Assembly (NCBI GenBank): GCA_950097015.1
Contig: CATNEN010000002.1
Location: forward strand, 3,410,001-3,474,000
DNA length: 64,000 bases
Origin: Macrostomum hystrix
Taxonomy: Eukaryota; Platyhelminthes; Macrostomidae
Direction of reading: 5' to 3'
A program made the position numbers and the translations under genes. Below the pieces are notes generated by a model. It made no database searches and was not told the DNA's origin. It saw only the letters and a program-made list of their open reading frames with translations. Shown here in pieces: positions 43,801-55,300 of the stretch. The first letter of the stretch is position 1. Each line of letters begins with the position of its first letter.

Positions 43801-44170
43801 CCGTTTCCCATGCTGCCTGCCGCCGAGCTACAGCTTCATCAGCAGCAAGCGGGAGATGCTGCAGCTGTACGACCTGCTCCTTAGCCAGCTGCCCGAGCAT
43901 CGCCGACCTCACAGCGGCTCTGACGCGGCCGGATCCTCCGACCTGGGCACAATGATCTCCGACGCCGAGTACCTGATCGAGGCGCAGCGGCGGGTGTCCA
44001 CCCTGGACCCGGTGGAGCGGGCCCGGCTGCTGCGATTGGCCGCCGAGGAGTGGCGCAGGAAGCACTCCGGCCAGCTGCCGCAGCCGAGGGAGACTCGCTA
44101 CGGCAAGCCCTATCCGATGCGGCGCATCCTGAAGCCCATCAGCTGCTCAACCAGCTTCTTCCTGCACTGA
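40879..44170 (+). CDS. Unknown charged protein with Cys-rich middle, 2 exons, 306 aa
   Basis: Exons 40879-41364 and 43736-44170, phase 0 at donor GATG|GTGAGT and acceptor aacacag. I do not recognise the family. Residues 1-70 are strongly charged and helical (RLSELRAVEERRERARQREF), followed by an Arg-rich block (RRPRRRRQQRRP). Exon 2 opens with a cysteine cluster (C172, C173, C183, C188, C189). It continues through a helical segment (SSKREMLQLYDLLLSQL) and ends with YGKPYPMRRILKPI. GC-rich codons, an ATG preceded by a repeated agaac run and in-phase splice sites support a gene. It resembles its upstream neighbour in size, two-exon layout and basic N-terminus, but I see no clear sequence homology. 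The 2.4-kb intron is repeats and a SINE-B piece. Confidence 0.65.
41545..42200. repeat. 20-bp minisatellite in the intron of the 41-kb gene
   Basis: About 32 copies of ctgttagacaattctagtac with ctagaac and atcaagaat variants. A block of about 180 bp marked by acaaatcaagaatctttt recurs at 41,706, 41,886 and 42,045. Confidence 0.93.
42201..42810. other. Unassigned intron DNA
   Basis: AT-rich; no exon is recognised between the two arrays. Confidence 0.4.
42815..43550. repeat. 31-bp minisatellite in the intron of the 41-kb gene
   Basis: About 23 copies of a 31-bp unit (core ctttggagattctcggctga, then ttcccacacc). Variants occur in ordered groups repeating at about 180 bp (43,000 versus 43,180) and about 93 bp at the right end, so multi-unit blocks were duplicated. 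Confidence 0.94.
43553..43682 (+). mobile_element. SINE-B fragment next to a splice acceptor
   Basis: Plus-oriented piece with agtgagagtgtaccatgcc, gcagatgtacacacctgtgt and gtgctcaggagtcagcggaa. It ends about 50 bases before the acceptor of exon 2 of the 41-kb gene. Confidence 0.75.
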
Positions 44171-44290
44171 ACACGAGTTGCTTAATGAGTAGGACGCCAT
44201 AGTCTATGGTCGTGTGTTTTTTATTGAAGGCTCTCTCCTCAGAAGCCAATATCTTCTGAGCCGTTGCACTTTAAAAGAAAGTTCTTTTGG

Positions 44291-44535
44291 AGGAGAGGTT
44301 GTAGCCTAGTGGTTAGAGTGTCGGACTCACGACTTGAAGGTCGGGGGTTCGATTTCCGACTCCACTGGAACAATTTGTGTCCTTTAGCAAGACACTTAAC
44401 TCTGCATTGCTTCAGTTCACCCAGCTGTTAAATGGGTACCAGCATCAGCTGGGTTGATCGAAGGTGGGTGTGGCGTCCCCCCAGTCCATGGACTGAACAG
44501 CTGTACGCAGCCTTACTAATAATACATTCGAGCCT
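44291..44535 (+). mobile_element. SINE-A (tRNA-derived) copy 1
   Basis: The head carries a pol III A-box-like tagcctagtggttagagtg (44,302-44,320) and B-box gggttcgattt (44,345-44,355). The body (ctttagcaagacacttaact, then ccagctgttaaatgggtacc) and the 3' core agtccatggactgaacag follow. It does not fold as a functional tRNA, because the anticodon arm region is replaced. Confidence 0.85.
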
Positions 44536-44671
44536 TCTTCATTCTTCTTTGTGCGATGTGTTTTTTGAAAAGCAAATGTAACACGTAGTTTTGTTGCTAA
44601 TTGTCCTGGAACACTGACAAATCCCAAACAATTCGCGGTCTATTTTAATAGATGCAATTACGGCTTGTCGT

Positions 44672-44900
44672 CGCAAGGCGTGCAGCCTAGCGAATCGAGC
44701 GTCGGACTATTCACCACTTGAAGTTCGAGGGTTCGATTCTTGACTTCGCTGGAGGTATGTGTCCTTTAGCAAAGCACACTAAACTTTACATTGGTTTAGT
44801 TCACCCAGTTGTTAAATGGCTACCGGCATTAGCTGGGGTAATTGGTGGGTGTGGCATTCCCCAGTCCATGGACTGAACAGCCATACGCAGTCTTCAGATC
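44672..44900 (+). mobile_element. SINE-A copy 2
   Basis: Same order as copy 1 (gcagcctagcgaatcgagcg, B-box gggttcgattc at 44,729, then aaatggctaccggc and agtccatggactgaacag). Its 3' end (cagatctcatctcatctctc) passes straight into the 16-bp array. Confidence 0.85.
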
Positions 44901-45880
44901 TCATCTCATCTCTCCCCTGTCTCATCTCTCCGGTGTCTCATCTCTCCCCTGTCTCATCTCTCCCCTGTCTCATCTCTCCCGTGTCTCATCTCTCCCGTAT
45001 CTCATCTCTCCCCTGTCTCATCTCTCCGGTGTCTCATCTCTCCGGTGTCTCATCTCTCCCCTGTCTCATCTCTCCCCTGTCTCATCTCTCCCGTGTCTCA
45101 TCTCTCCCGTATCTCATCTCTCCCCTGTCTCATCTCTCCGGTGTCTCATCTCTCCGGTGTCTCATCTCTCCGGTGTCTCATCTCTCCAGTGTCTCATCTC
45201 TCCCCTGTCTCATCTCTCCGGTGTCTCATCTCTCCCCTGTCTCATCTCTCCCCTGTCTCATCTCTCCCCTGTCTCATCTCTCCAGTGTCTCATCTCTCCC
45301 CTGTCTCATCTCTCCAGTGTCTCATCTCTCCCCTGTCTCATCTCTCCCCTGTCTCATCTCTCCCCTGTCTCATCTCTCCCCTGTCTCATCTCTCCGGTGT
45401 CTCATCTCTCCGGTGTCTCATCTCTCCCCTGTCTCATCTCTCCCCTGTCTCATCTCTCCCCTGTCTCATCTCTCCCCTGTCTCATCTCTCCCCTGACTCA
45501 TCTCTCCCCTGTCTCATCTCTCCGGTGTCTCATCTCTCCCCTGTCTCATCTCTCCCCTGACTCATCTCTCCCCTGTCTCATCTCTCCGGTGTCTCATCTC
45601 TCCCCTGACTCATCTCTCCCCTGTCTCATCTCTCCGGTGTCTCATCTCTCCCCTGTCTCATCTCTCCCCTGACTCATCTCTCCCGTCTCATCTCTCCGGT
45701 GTCTCATCTCTCCAGTGTCTCATCTCTCCCCTGTCTCATCTCTCCAGTGTCTCATCTCTCCAGTGTCTCATCTCTCCAGTGTCTCATCTCTCCCGTGTCT
45801 CATCTCTCCCCTGTCTCATCTCTCCCCTGTCTCATCTCTCCCCTGTCTCATCTCTCCCCTGTCTCATCTCTCATCTTTCA
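44890..45880. repeat. 16-bp pyrimidine satellite growing from a SINE 3' end
   Basis: About 61 copies of tctcatctctcccctg with variants ccggtg, ccagtg and ccgtg. It begins exactly where SINE-A copy 2 ends. All three plus-strand frames are open through much of it because the unit lacks stops in any phase; these frames are not genes. Confidence 0.95.
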
Positions 45881-45884
45881 TGGT

Positions 45885-45945
45885 GTAAATTCCACGCCAA
45901 GCCTCCAAATAAATTTTGCCTGGCCGCGGAATCGAGCTGAGATAA
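45885..45945 (-). mobile_element. SINE-B fragment
   Basis: Short piece with catggtgtaaattccacgcc, aagcctccaaataaa and ggccgcggaatcgagctgag, bordering the right end of the 16-bp array. Confidence 0.65.
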
Positions 45946-46520
45946 ATATTAGCGAGCGGTTTTATTGCCATCCTAAAGATTGATTTTGGCTCACTAAAAT
46001 GGTAGACAATCTCATAGCTTAAAGTTAACTAGAAAAAACTCCAGATACGCAAATTATTTCACTGATAGTCAAACTTGAGTGTGAACTAAATTGCTAAATT
46101 GATTTCCAATGTCTTAGCAATGCTGTGCCGTTCATAACCCAAGAGTTCGAAATTGGTTTGCAATCAGACTAATTGAAATTGATTCTCAGGGGTCAGGGAA
46201 GATATAGTCTGCGCTCGACTTTCCAAGAAATCATTTCTCTTCTACCGGCTTCAAGGAGCAGCCAATTACACTCGCGCTGTGTTCCATCGTTCTCAAGGAG
46301 ATTGTGAGTCAAATTTTTTGAGTAACTGGGAAGTTAATCCCAAGTTTTCCTTGCGACGAGTTTCGAATACCTCTCGGTCAGGTGTTTAAAGATTTAACGA
46401 CCCGGCTACAATATCCTTCATTTTGGCTTCAATATTATTGTCCAAGTAGATTTCAATCATTAGCAGATATGTATCGAAACAGTTTATAACAACTCTGGCA
46501 GCATCTAGACATCTGCAATA
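45946..46520. other. Unassigned DNA
   Basis: No gene or repeat family is recognised. Confidence 0.35.
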
Positions 46521-46524
46521 ATAA

Positions 46525-46870
46525 TTACAGGGGGGCTGCGGGCAATGGTACACCATTGGGTGTCAGTAGACCCGCAGCCACCGAGGCAATTCTACCCATT
46601 TTGCTGACTCCTGAGCACACACGCGCAGATTCTGTACACAGGCACACGCTCACACAGGTGTGTACATCTGCCCTGACATTCACTGTGCCTTGGAGGATCA
46701 ACACCCCTCAAGGGTGTTAATTGCACGACAAGCCCCCAGTCTTGTCTCTCCTCTCTTGTCTCTTCTCGCCCCAAATAAATGTGGCCTCGCCGCGGAATCG
46801 AGCTCAGGGACCTTGGTGCGAGAGGTAAACGCGTTAACCGCTCTGCCACTCACCCCCTGACTAAGCCACC
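46525..46870 (-). mobile_element. SINE-B, most complete copy
   Basis: Read on the minus strand, it starts with a tRNA-Leu/Ser-like head: gtggcagagcggttaacgcg as A-box region and gagctcgattccgcgg as B-box region. The body (aggccacatttatttggggc, acacctgtgtgagcgtgtgc, ggagtcagcaaaatgggtag) follows and ends near cgcagcccccctg. At least seven pieces of this family lie in the window. Confidence 0.85.
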
Positions 46871-47995
46871 TTAGGCAACGCGCTGCCATCGCTAGGCTTG
46901 CAGGCTTAGTTTTAGGGCAATTTACACACTGAGATTCGTTCCCGTTCAATCATCGATCGCGCGGAAGCCATTAAATAATGCTACAATGAAATCATTATCC
47001 GTGCCTGTATCAAGCCTAAAAAATAAGATACAAGCTTCTCGGTGAGCTCAAAGGGTTCCTTAATCCCTTAGCTGAGCCCACAGCTTCCGTGCTTCTTATT
47101 TTTATCCTCTAAAATGGAGGCTGCTTAGATGAAAAGTGGGGATTTTTTACACGAGTCGCGCACTCGAATGCGTTTCTAATTTCCCCTTTTTTAATCGATT
47201 CTCCCCTTTCGGTCCTTTGTTTCAATAACTGCGCGGGCGTGGGAACTCTCAACTCCCGTTGTTTTTCTGAGGCCTGAGGCAATGGGCCAGTTTGATTTAG
47301 CGGGGTAAGACGATTCCCACGCATCAAAGGGAATCGATTAATCCCCTCTTGGCAAAGGATATTTGTTACTCAACTTGAGGCCTGGACTGCAATTTGGGGA
47401 AAAGCAAAACTCCCCAAAGGACTGCTTGCTCAGTGTCTCTTTCTCTTTGTTCCCGACTAAAGTGGGCCAAGTCTTGCTTAATGTGCACTGCGAGATTGAC
47501 AGGTGACAAGGAATGATTAATCAGGATTTCCCGATTCTGATTTCCATTGGGAAGATTTTCTAGTTGTGCGACAAATTTACTCCTCGACTGAGTCAAGTAA
47601 AGCATAAGTTCACACCTAAAAGTGATTTAATAACAGTCTGCAAATGAAGTTATGCCTCGTCACTGCAACCGTTAAGCAGCTTGCGGACTTGCGTGATGAA
47701 TCGACGGGACTCCAATTGCAACCTAATTATTGCGTCCTAATGGATAGGAAAATCAGCCGAAAGTTTCCTCCCAACATTGCATCTAATCCATGATTTGTCA
47801 AGCGTGTTGTTGTTGACAAGTTTAGCAACAATGCCTAATATTAACTATAGTTCCACTCGTCTTTCATTCAGCAACTTTTCCAGTGAAAGGCCTCACAAAT
47901 ATATAACACGCAATATTGGCTTAAAAATTGTTTATATTTGTTTCATCCTGTAGTTGCGTTCGGTCGTTCAGATTGCAATATACGACGCCTTTGGG
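46871..47995. other. Unassigned DNA
   Basis: Several short open frames on both strands have no family, domain or splice support. Confidence 0.35.
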
Positions 47996-48019
47996 CTCCA
48001 GTGTACCATAGAAGCGGCC

Positions 48020-49065
48020 GTTTTAGTGTGTCGTTGTGCCATGGACGCAGTGTTTTAGTGGGTCTTTGTGGCATTGACGCGTGTTTTAGTGTGTCTTTGT
48101 GGCATCGAAGCTGTGTTTTAGTGTCTTTGTGCCATCGACGCTGTGTTTTACTGTCTTTGTGCCATCGACGCTGTGTTTTGGTGTGTCTTTGTGGCATCGA
48201 CGCTGTGTTTTAGTGGGTCTTTGTGGCATCGACGCTGTGTTTTAGTGTGTCTTTGTGGCATCGAAGCTGTGTTTTAGTTTGTCTTTGTGCCATCGAAGCT
48301 GTGTTTTAGTGTGTTTTTATGGCATTGACGCGCGTTTTGGTGTCTTTGTGGCATCGAGACGTGTTTTAGTATGTCTTTGTGCCATGGACGCAGTGTTTTA
48401 GTGGGTCTTTGTGGCATTGACGCTGTGTTTTAGTGTGTCTTTGTGGCATCGAAGCTGTGTTTTAGTGTGTCTTTGTGGCAATGACGCTGTGTATTAGTGT
48501 GTCTTTGTGGCATCGAAGCTGTGTTTTAGTGTCTTTGTGCCATGGACGCTGTGTTTTTGTGTGTCTTGTGGCATTGAAGCTGTGTTTATTGGTGGGTTTA
48601 TTAGTGTGTCGTTGAGATATCGACGCTGTGTTTTAGTGTGTTTTTATGGCATTGACGCGCGTTTTGGTGTGTCTTTGTGGCATCGACACGTGTTTTAGTA
48701 TGTCTTTGTGCCATCGACGCTGTGTTTTACTGTCTTTGTGCCATCGACGCTGTATTTTAGTGTGTCTTTGTGGCATCGACGCTGTGTTTTAGTGTGTCTT
48801 TGTGGCATCGACGCTGTGTTTTAGTGTGTCTTGTGGCATCGACGCTGTGTTTTAGTGTGTCTTGTGGCATCGACGCTGTGTTTTAGTATGTCTTTGTGGC
48901 ATCGAAGCTGTGTTTTAGTGTGTTTGTGGCATCGACGCTGTGTTTTAGTGTGTTTTTATGGCATTGACGCGCATTTTGATGTGTCTTTGTGGCATCGACA
49001 CGTGTTTTAGTATGTCTTTGTGCTATCGACGCTGTGTTTTACTGTCTTTGTGGCATCGACTCTGT
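48020..49065. repeat. Irregular 27-33-bp minisatellite
   Basis: About 34 copies of a variable unit (tgtgttttagtgtgtctttg followed by tggcatcgacgc). Lengths vary through loss of tgtg or of a whole gtttt block. A segment with tttttatggcattgacgcgc recurs near 48,315, 48,645 and 48,955. Confidence 0.9.
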
Positions 49066-51945
49066 TCGTATATTTGATACGCCGTACACGCTGTGATTTT
49101 CTGTAAGTATGCCGCTTTTCTAGCTCCTCAGTACGTTTCCAACTCTCTAAAATAAATTTTGCTTTTCAATTTTCGTCCAGAACATTTTCTCAACAACAGT
49201 TTCTAAGACTCAATGCTTTCATGTGATCAATGTAACGAGACAAAACTCTCGCTTATTCAGGTTAGAAAGCGATTGTGAGTGAGAGTGAAGTGATGGAGCT
49301 TCATCAGGAGCTATTTAAAATAAAACAAATGGGTGGTGCATTTTAAATTGGGAATCGCCCAGCACTCTGTTAAAATTGAAGGCTTGAAAAAATGGGAATT
49401 GTGGGGCCGGATCGCGTCCCTACGGACTATTTTATTCTGAATCCCTCACGAGACCCAAGCGTGGTCTAGCCCTGTGACGGGGAGATTAGTCTGCCCACTG
49501 CATTATTCAGCTGCTTGCAGGCGCTGATTTCCCGTGCATGCGGATCCCGCTGATGTCAGTCCGGGACTCACGGCGCAATACTGAGACATTCTTGACGACG
49601 CGAGAGGAGACAAAAAATGGTGCCGGGAGTAAAGATTGAATTAGGCCTGTGTGAGTGAGCGTATGTTTGTGGCAGAGAAATAACTTAATAGGAAGAGGAC
49701 TCAGGAGGTGGGGTAAGAAACCAGCCGACCTCATGTGGCCGGGTCTGACAGGACCGACAATAATAGCCTGTGCTGGTGGATATTTATTGGCGGGGATTAA
49801 GCAAGTCCGACTGACTGGCGACATTTTTTGCTGTCGCTCTTTTTGCAAATTCTTATACCCTGCCTTCAATCCTTCATGATTGCATGGATTATTCAAACCG
49901 AAGCGTTAATGGTCGCCCCAGACGAATATCGAAATTGTGACATTGTGCACTTTCTACTGCTCAATTGGGAAAATGACTCCAACGCTTTTAAATGCGTCTT
50001 TCTGCCTCGTTCTTCATCAGATATCTAACTCTGTTGGGATCTCTTGGGATCTAGATGGATTCCAGCATCTGGACAGATGGCACTAAGCGGTGGCGACAGC
50101 GCCGTCAGCAACTGGTGGCAGTGGTGGGATATCTATTCTTGACCGACGATGTCTCACCATGTCCTCGGCAGTTGAGTTCTGAGTAATGAGTAGTCGCCGC
50201 CCCTCGCTGAGACACCGGCGCCACACAGTCTGTTAAAGGGTTGGAATGGGTCTAACTGGGGGGAGGAGACTGCTGGATACTGTGTCGTCTCGAACTGCTT
50301 CCCAGTCAGAGCATAGCTGAGAGATTGGGTAAGTCTTGGCGACAGGGGATTTGAATTTGAAATGCTCGCGAGTGCCCCGGCCAAGGGGAAAATGCTAGAG
50401 AAAATTAATTAAATTGGCCACAATAGGATGAAATTAAAGAGGTCCATTGCAAGCGCCCTGGTCAGCCACTGCCCTCCCATGCGACCTCCCTGCCCTCCCG
50501 CGGCCCGGCAAAACCGACTCGGGCCTCCGCAACCCAAATTTCCCCTTTTTCCGCAGCCCGCTCTTTTCCCCACTTCCTTCCAGTCGCTCGCTTCCCTCAT
50601 CATTTCAAGCCTCCAATTTCTCGCATGCTCTATCGGCCCCACCGCCGCTACATTCTCTTCCTCGGCCGTTCTTCACTTCCAAAAATGCTCACTTCTCTCC
50701 GAGCGGTGGTCAATTTGTCCTCACTCTCGCCGGAGATTGACCTGTCCCTGATGCGGCTCAGACGAAGCTAGGCGGAGCCCGTGCTGCCGCGGGCAGTGAG
50801 ATAAGGCAGAAGGTTGATTTCTCTACATCTCTCTCGCTCTCTTATAAAAGAGATTTTATTGCATTTTCTGACAGGCCAGGGTGAAGTGAGCCTCTGTCTG
50901 CAGAGGGACTGCTTCCAGGCTAAAGGAGAAAATCTACAAGGCGACCATTGCTTGAGGGCTGGTTTCTCGAGTCACTCTACATTACTCTCCGCGCCCAAAG
51001 ATGTCTCCCGCAATGTCTCTCAACTTTAATCGCGACCCGATCTCGTCTCCGCAGCCAACTCGATAGGGCAAATACACACGGAATTTCAGAACATGCTGGG
51101 GCCTCGTTTTTATGATTCGTTTGATCCTCTGCAAACTTTTCTTCCGCATCAAGCTGAATGCCCCGAAGGAAATGCGGTCCTGGTGGCTGACACCGTCGAG
51201 TGCAGCCTCAGGCAGCAGCTTCGCTTAAGCACATCAAATCACTTTAACCCGAAGTCTCCACTCATCTTTAGAGCTGTCCAACACACTCAGAAGATAAGCA
51301 ATTTTTATGCTTCCACTTTTGTCCGTTTTCTTAAGAAACCAATGCAAAATTTCCAGCTTCCAAGCAAAATTCTTTGAAACAATTTGAAAGCAAAAGATTC
51401 GTTTTGAGATAGAGGCAATTTGTTTAAACGCGGTATTCAATAGCCGTGTTGTTTAACTGTCTTTGTTGGACAATTGTGATTGATGTATGGAGAAATTGTC
51501 CGAGAATTGGCAATTAAATACTTGCTTCAATAGGACACAGTTTATTTAGTCAAACAGCCAAATAAATTTCTGCAAACCAAACGCAAGCATTTAACAAAAA
51601 TGTGTCAATCACATGAGTGCGGAACTGAGCATACATCCGTAGATCCGTATATTATGTTTTTTATATTTCTTTTTATTTTCCTGTTTTATATTTTATTAAT
51701 AATTCAGAGAAAAATAATTTTAATGGTAAATTTAAACGTAATAGAATCGTTACAATGAGTAGGCAAATATTAAAAGAAAGGTGAGCTGTTTTGCGATAGA
51801 TATTGATGAAAAAATATCAAGTTTAAACATATAGTTTCACATTCCATAGCAGAAGAGAGTAACAGGAGGCCTATAAATCCTGGCTGTGCCCCAATTGGGC
51901 CAGATGTGCAGCCGACAGCGCAGCCGCAGCTAATGCGCGGCGCAT
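49066..51945. other. Unassigned 2.9-kb region
   Basis: Mixed composition, with a GC-richer block at 50,430-50,780. Short open frames exist, but none shows a domain, repeat-free codon bias plus splice sites, or similarity to a known protein that I can recognise. Confidence 0.35.
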
Positions 51946-51947
51946 CT

Positions 51948-52165
51948 GAAGGCTGCATACGTCTGTTCAGTCCATGGACTGGGGGGACGCCACACTCCTG
52001 CTGATGCTGGTGCCCATTTAACAGCTGGGTGAATCGAATCAATGCAGAGTTAAGTGTATTTCTAAAGGACACAGATTGTTCAAGTGGAGTGGAGAATCGA
52101 ACCCCCGACTATCAAGTGGTGAGTCCGAGGCTCGAACACTAGGCTATACGACCCCCTCAGGCTTA
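51948..52165 (-). mobile_element. SINE-A copy 3, minus orientation
   Basis: Reverse complement of the copy at 44,291: the left end is tgttcagtccatggactggg, then gcccatttaacagctgggtg, B-box complement aatcgaacccccga (about 52,096-52,109) and ggctcgaacactaggctat at the A-box side. It lies about 190 bases beyond the CPED1 stop codon. Confidence 0.85.
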
Positions 52166-52356
52166 AATCCCAATTTCAAGATGCAGTTCGCTCTGACAGT
52201 GAGACACGCAACAATGAAAAATGTTAAACAAATCGATTTGTTAAAATGCAAAGTCACTGGGCCATAGAGTCGCGTGTGAACTTTGAGAAGCCATAGACAA
52301 AAACAAGCCATGAGCACAGTTCACAGTTTGCCATGGACAAAACTCATTTATGCCGG

Positions 52357-55300
52357 CTACAAAACCCAGTCCAGTGTGGCAGTCAGCAGGTTCAGGCAAG
52401 TCCTGTGAATGTCTCCGTCGACATCGAAGCCGTCAGCCGTCTGGTTTGGTTGCTGTCCATTTCTCTGGCGTCGCGGCACCACCGTGTGGAAATGGCAGGC
52501 GCATTTGCCTGGATGGAACTCTCGGTACCTGGCTGCGGTGAGCCGGAAGGTCGGCAGCACCGAGAAGCCCAGGCTGGCAGCGTGCCAGTGCAGCTGCGAG
52601 TTCCTAGCAGCCAGTCGTTGGGTGACTTCAGCGGTCAGCGGCCGGTGTGTCACGCCGGGCACGCGAATGTGAAAGCCGGGACTCAGGTCCTTCACGATGA
52701 CGGGGGCTGCTAGGCCTAGCCTGGGGGAAGTTATCGTTAAGGTAGGAAGATTAGCTCTGTGAGAAGCCTGCAGGTGCTTGATACGCCTCATCAGTCAATA
52801 TCAGGGAAAAAATGTTTTCGCTTTTGGGCGTTGGGAGAGGAGAGAGGAAGAGGAGACAGGAGAGAAGACAGGGAGAGAAGACAGGGAGAGGAGACACGGA
52901 GAGGAGACAGGGAGAGGAGACACGGAGAGGAGAGAGGGAGATAAGACGGAGAGGAGACAGGGAGAGGAGACAGGGAGAAGAGACAGGGAGAGGAGACAGG
53001 GATAGGAGACTGGGAGAGAAGAGAGGGAGAGGAGAGAGGGACAGGAGACAGGGCGAGGAGACAGGGAGAGAAGACAGGTAGAGGAGACTGGGAGAGGAGA
53101 CAAGGAGAGGAGACAAGGAGAGGAGACAAGGAGAGGAGACAAGGAGAGGAGACAGAGAGGGGAGACGGGAGAGGAGACAAGGAGAGAAGACAGAGAGGGG
53201 AGACAGCGAGAGGAGACAGGTAGAGGAGACAGGGAGAGAAGACAGAGAGGGGAGACAGCGAGAGGAGACAGGGAGAGGAGACAGGGAGAGGAAAGACACA
53301 TGATAGAGAGAGATTAAAGTTGATGCGGCAGCAGAAATCACTATTCTTAGTGCTGGATCCCGTGTACTTGCTTTTCGACTTTCAAATGTCTCTAACAATT
53401 TAGCCGAGAACGAGGTAAAATTGTAAAATTGCACAAGTCGGTTGTGGCAATGCTTCATACAGTGAGCTAAGTCACAGTTTTTACTAGGCAATAATGGATC
53501 GATATTTTTTCTGGGGTCATTTCTGTACTAACTAGATCAATACAGAAGATATGTAATGCAGAATTCAGCATAGCCATTAGTACCCTGATTGCAGCATTGA
53601 ATTTTTGCATCGATTTGGACTAACACACAATTCAATGCAAATTGCGTTTTAGACTGATGCGCGAGTCAGCTGGGTGAATTGGTGTTGAAACTTGAGCTGC
53701 TTTAGCTGAGGACAAAGCGATTTGGGACAATGAGAAACACTAATGACGGACAAATGCAGGGAAGAACAGGGTGAGATAGAGAGAGGAACAGGGTGAGAGA
53801 GAGAGAGAGGAACAGGGTGAGATAGAGAATGAGGAACAGGGTGAGATAGAGAGTGAGGAACAGGGTGAGATAGAGAGAGAAACAGGGTGAGAAAGAGAAA
53901 GAGGAACAGGGTGAGATAGAGAGTGAGGAACAGGGTGAGATAGAGAGTGAGGAACAGGGTGAGATAGAGAGAGGAACAGGGTGAGATAGAGAGAGAGGAA
54001 CAGGGTGAGATAGAGAGAGAGGAACAGGGTGAGATAGAGAATGAGGAACAGGGTGAGATAGAGAGAGGAACAGGGTGAGATAGAGAGAGGAACAGGGTGA
54101 GATAGAGAGAGAGGAACAGGGTGAGAAAGAGAAAGAGGAACAGGGTGAGATAGAGAGAGAGGAACAGGGTGAGATAGAGAGAGGAACAGGGTGAGATAGA
54201 GAGAGGAACAGGGTGAGATAGAGAGAGAGGAACAGGGTGAGATAGAGAAATAGAGGAGCAGGGTGAGAAAGAGAGAGGAACATGGTGAGAAAGAGAGAGA
54301 GGAACAGTATAAGAAAGAGAGGAACAGGGTGAGATAGAGAGTGAGGAACAGGGTGAGATAGAGAGGAACAGGGTGAGAAAGAGAGGAGCAGGGTGAGAAA
54401 GAGAGGAGCAGGGTGAGAAAGAGAGGAACAGGGTGAGAAAGAGAGGAACAGGGTGAAAAAGCAAGATAATTTTTTGTAGCAATAAACGAACCTAATCGAC
54501 CCCCGATATGTTTAGAAATAGATCACATTCGGACAGCCGCGACTCACTGATCCAGCAGTTCTCGAGTCTGCTCAAGATCCGTGCCTGTGAGCCACTGAGC
54601 TCCGCCAATCACAATGGCGGTCTTGTTGAAGCCGCCAGACGCTATTTGTGATCTGGGGTGAAGGGAATTAATGACTGCTCGAGAACTTTAAGTAATGTGT
54701 CAATGAGCTCATGAGATTATTCATGGATTCATGAGCAAATTCGTAAGTGTGGTCATGAGTGAGTGATGAGTGAGGTCATGAGGGAGTGATGAGTGAGGTC
54801 ATGAGTGAGGTCATGAGTGAGGTTAGGAGTGAGTTCATGAGTGAGGTCATAAGTGAGGTTAGGAGTGAGGTCATGAATGAGGTCATGATGGAGGTCATGA
54901 GGTAGGTCATGTGTGAGTTCATGAGTGAGGTCATGAGTGAGGTTAGGAGTGAGGTCATGAGTGAGGTTAGGAGTGAGGTCATGAGTGAGGTTAGGAGTGA
55001 GGTGATGAGTGAGGTTAGGAGTGAGGTCATGAATGAGGTCATGAGGGAGGTCATGAGGTAGGTCATGAGTGGGTTCATGAGTGAGGTCATGAGTGAGGTT
55101 AGGAGTGAGTTCATGAGTGAGGTCATGAGTGAGGTTAGGAGTGAGGTCATGAGTGAGGTTAGGAGTGAGGTCATGAATGAGGTCATGAGTGAGGTCATGA
55201 GTGAGGTTAGGAGTGAGGTTAGGAGTGAGGTCATGAATGAGGTCATGAGGGAGGTCATGAGGCAGGTCATGAGTGGGTTCATGAGTGAGGTCATGAGTGA

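Noticed and set aside
44291-44365. Functional tRNA gene
   Set aside because: A- and B-box-like motifs are present, but no cloverleaf with a proper acceptor stem is visible and the sequence continues into a SINE body.
44816-45672. Three overlapping plus-strand ORFs of 170-276 codons
   Set aside because: All frames are open through a stop-free 16-bp pyrimidine repeat.
50428-50751. 107-codon plus-strand ORF, Pro/Ser/Leu-rich
   Set aside because: No family, no splice support; overlapping frames on both strands are equally open in this GC-rich patch.
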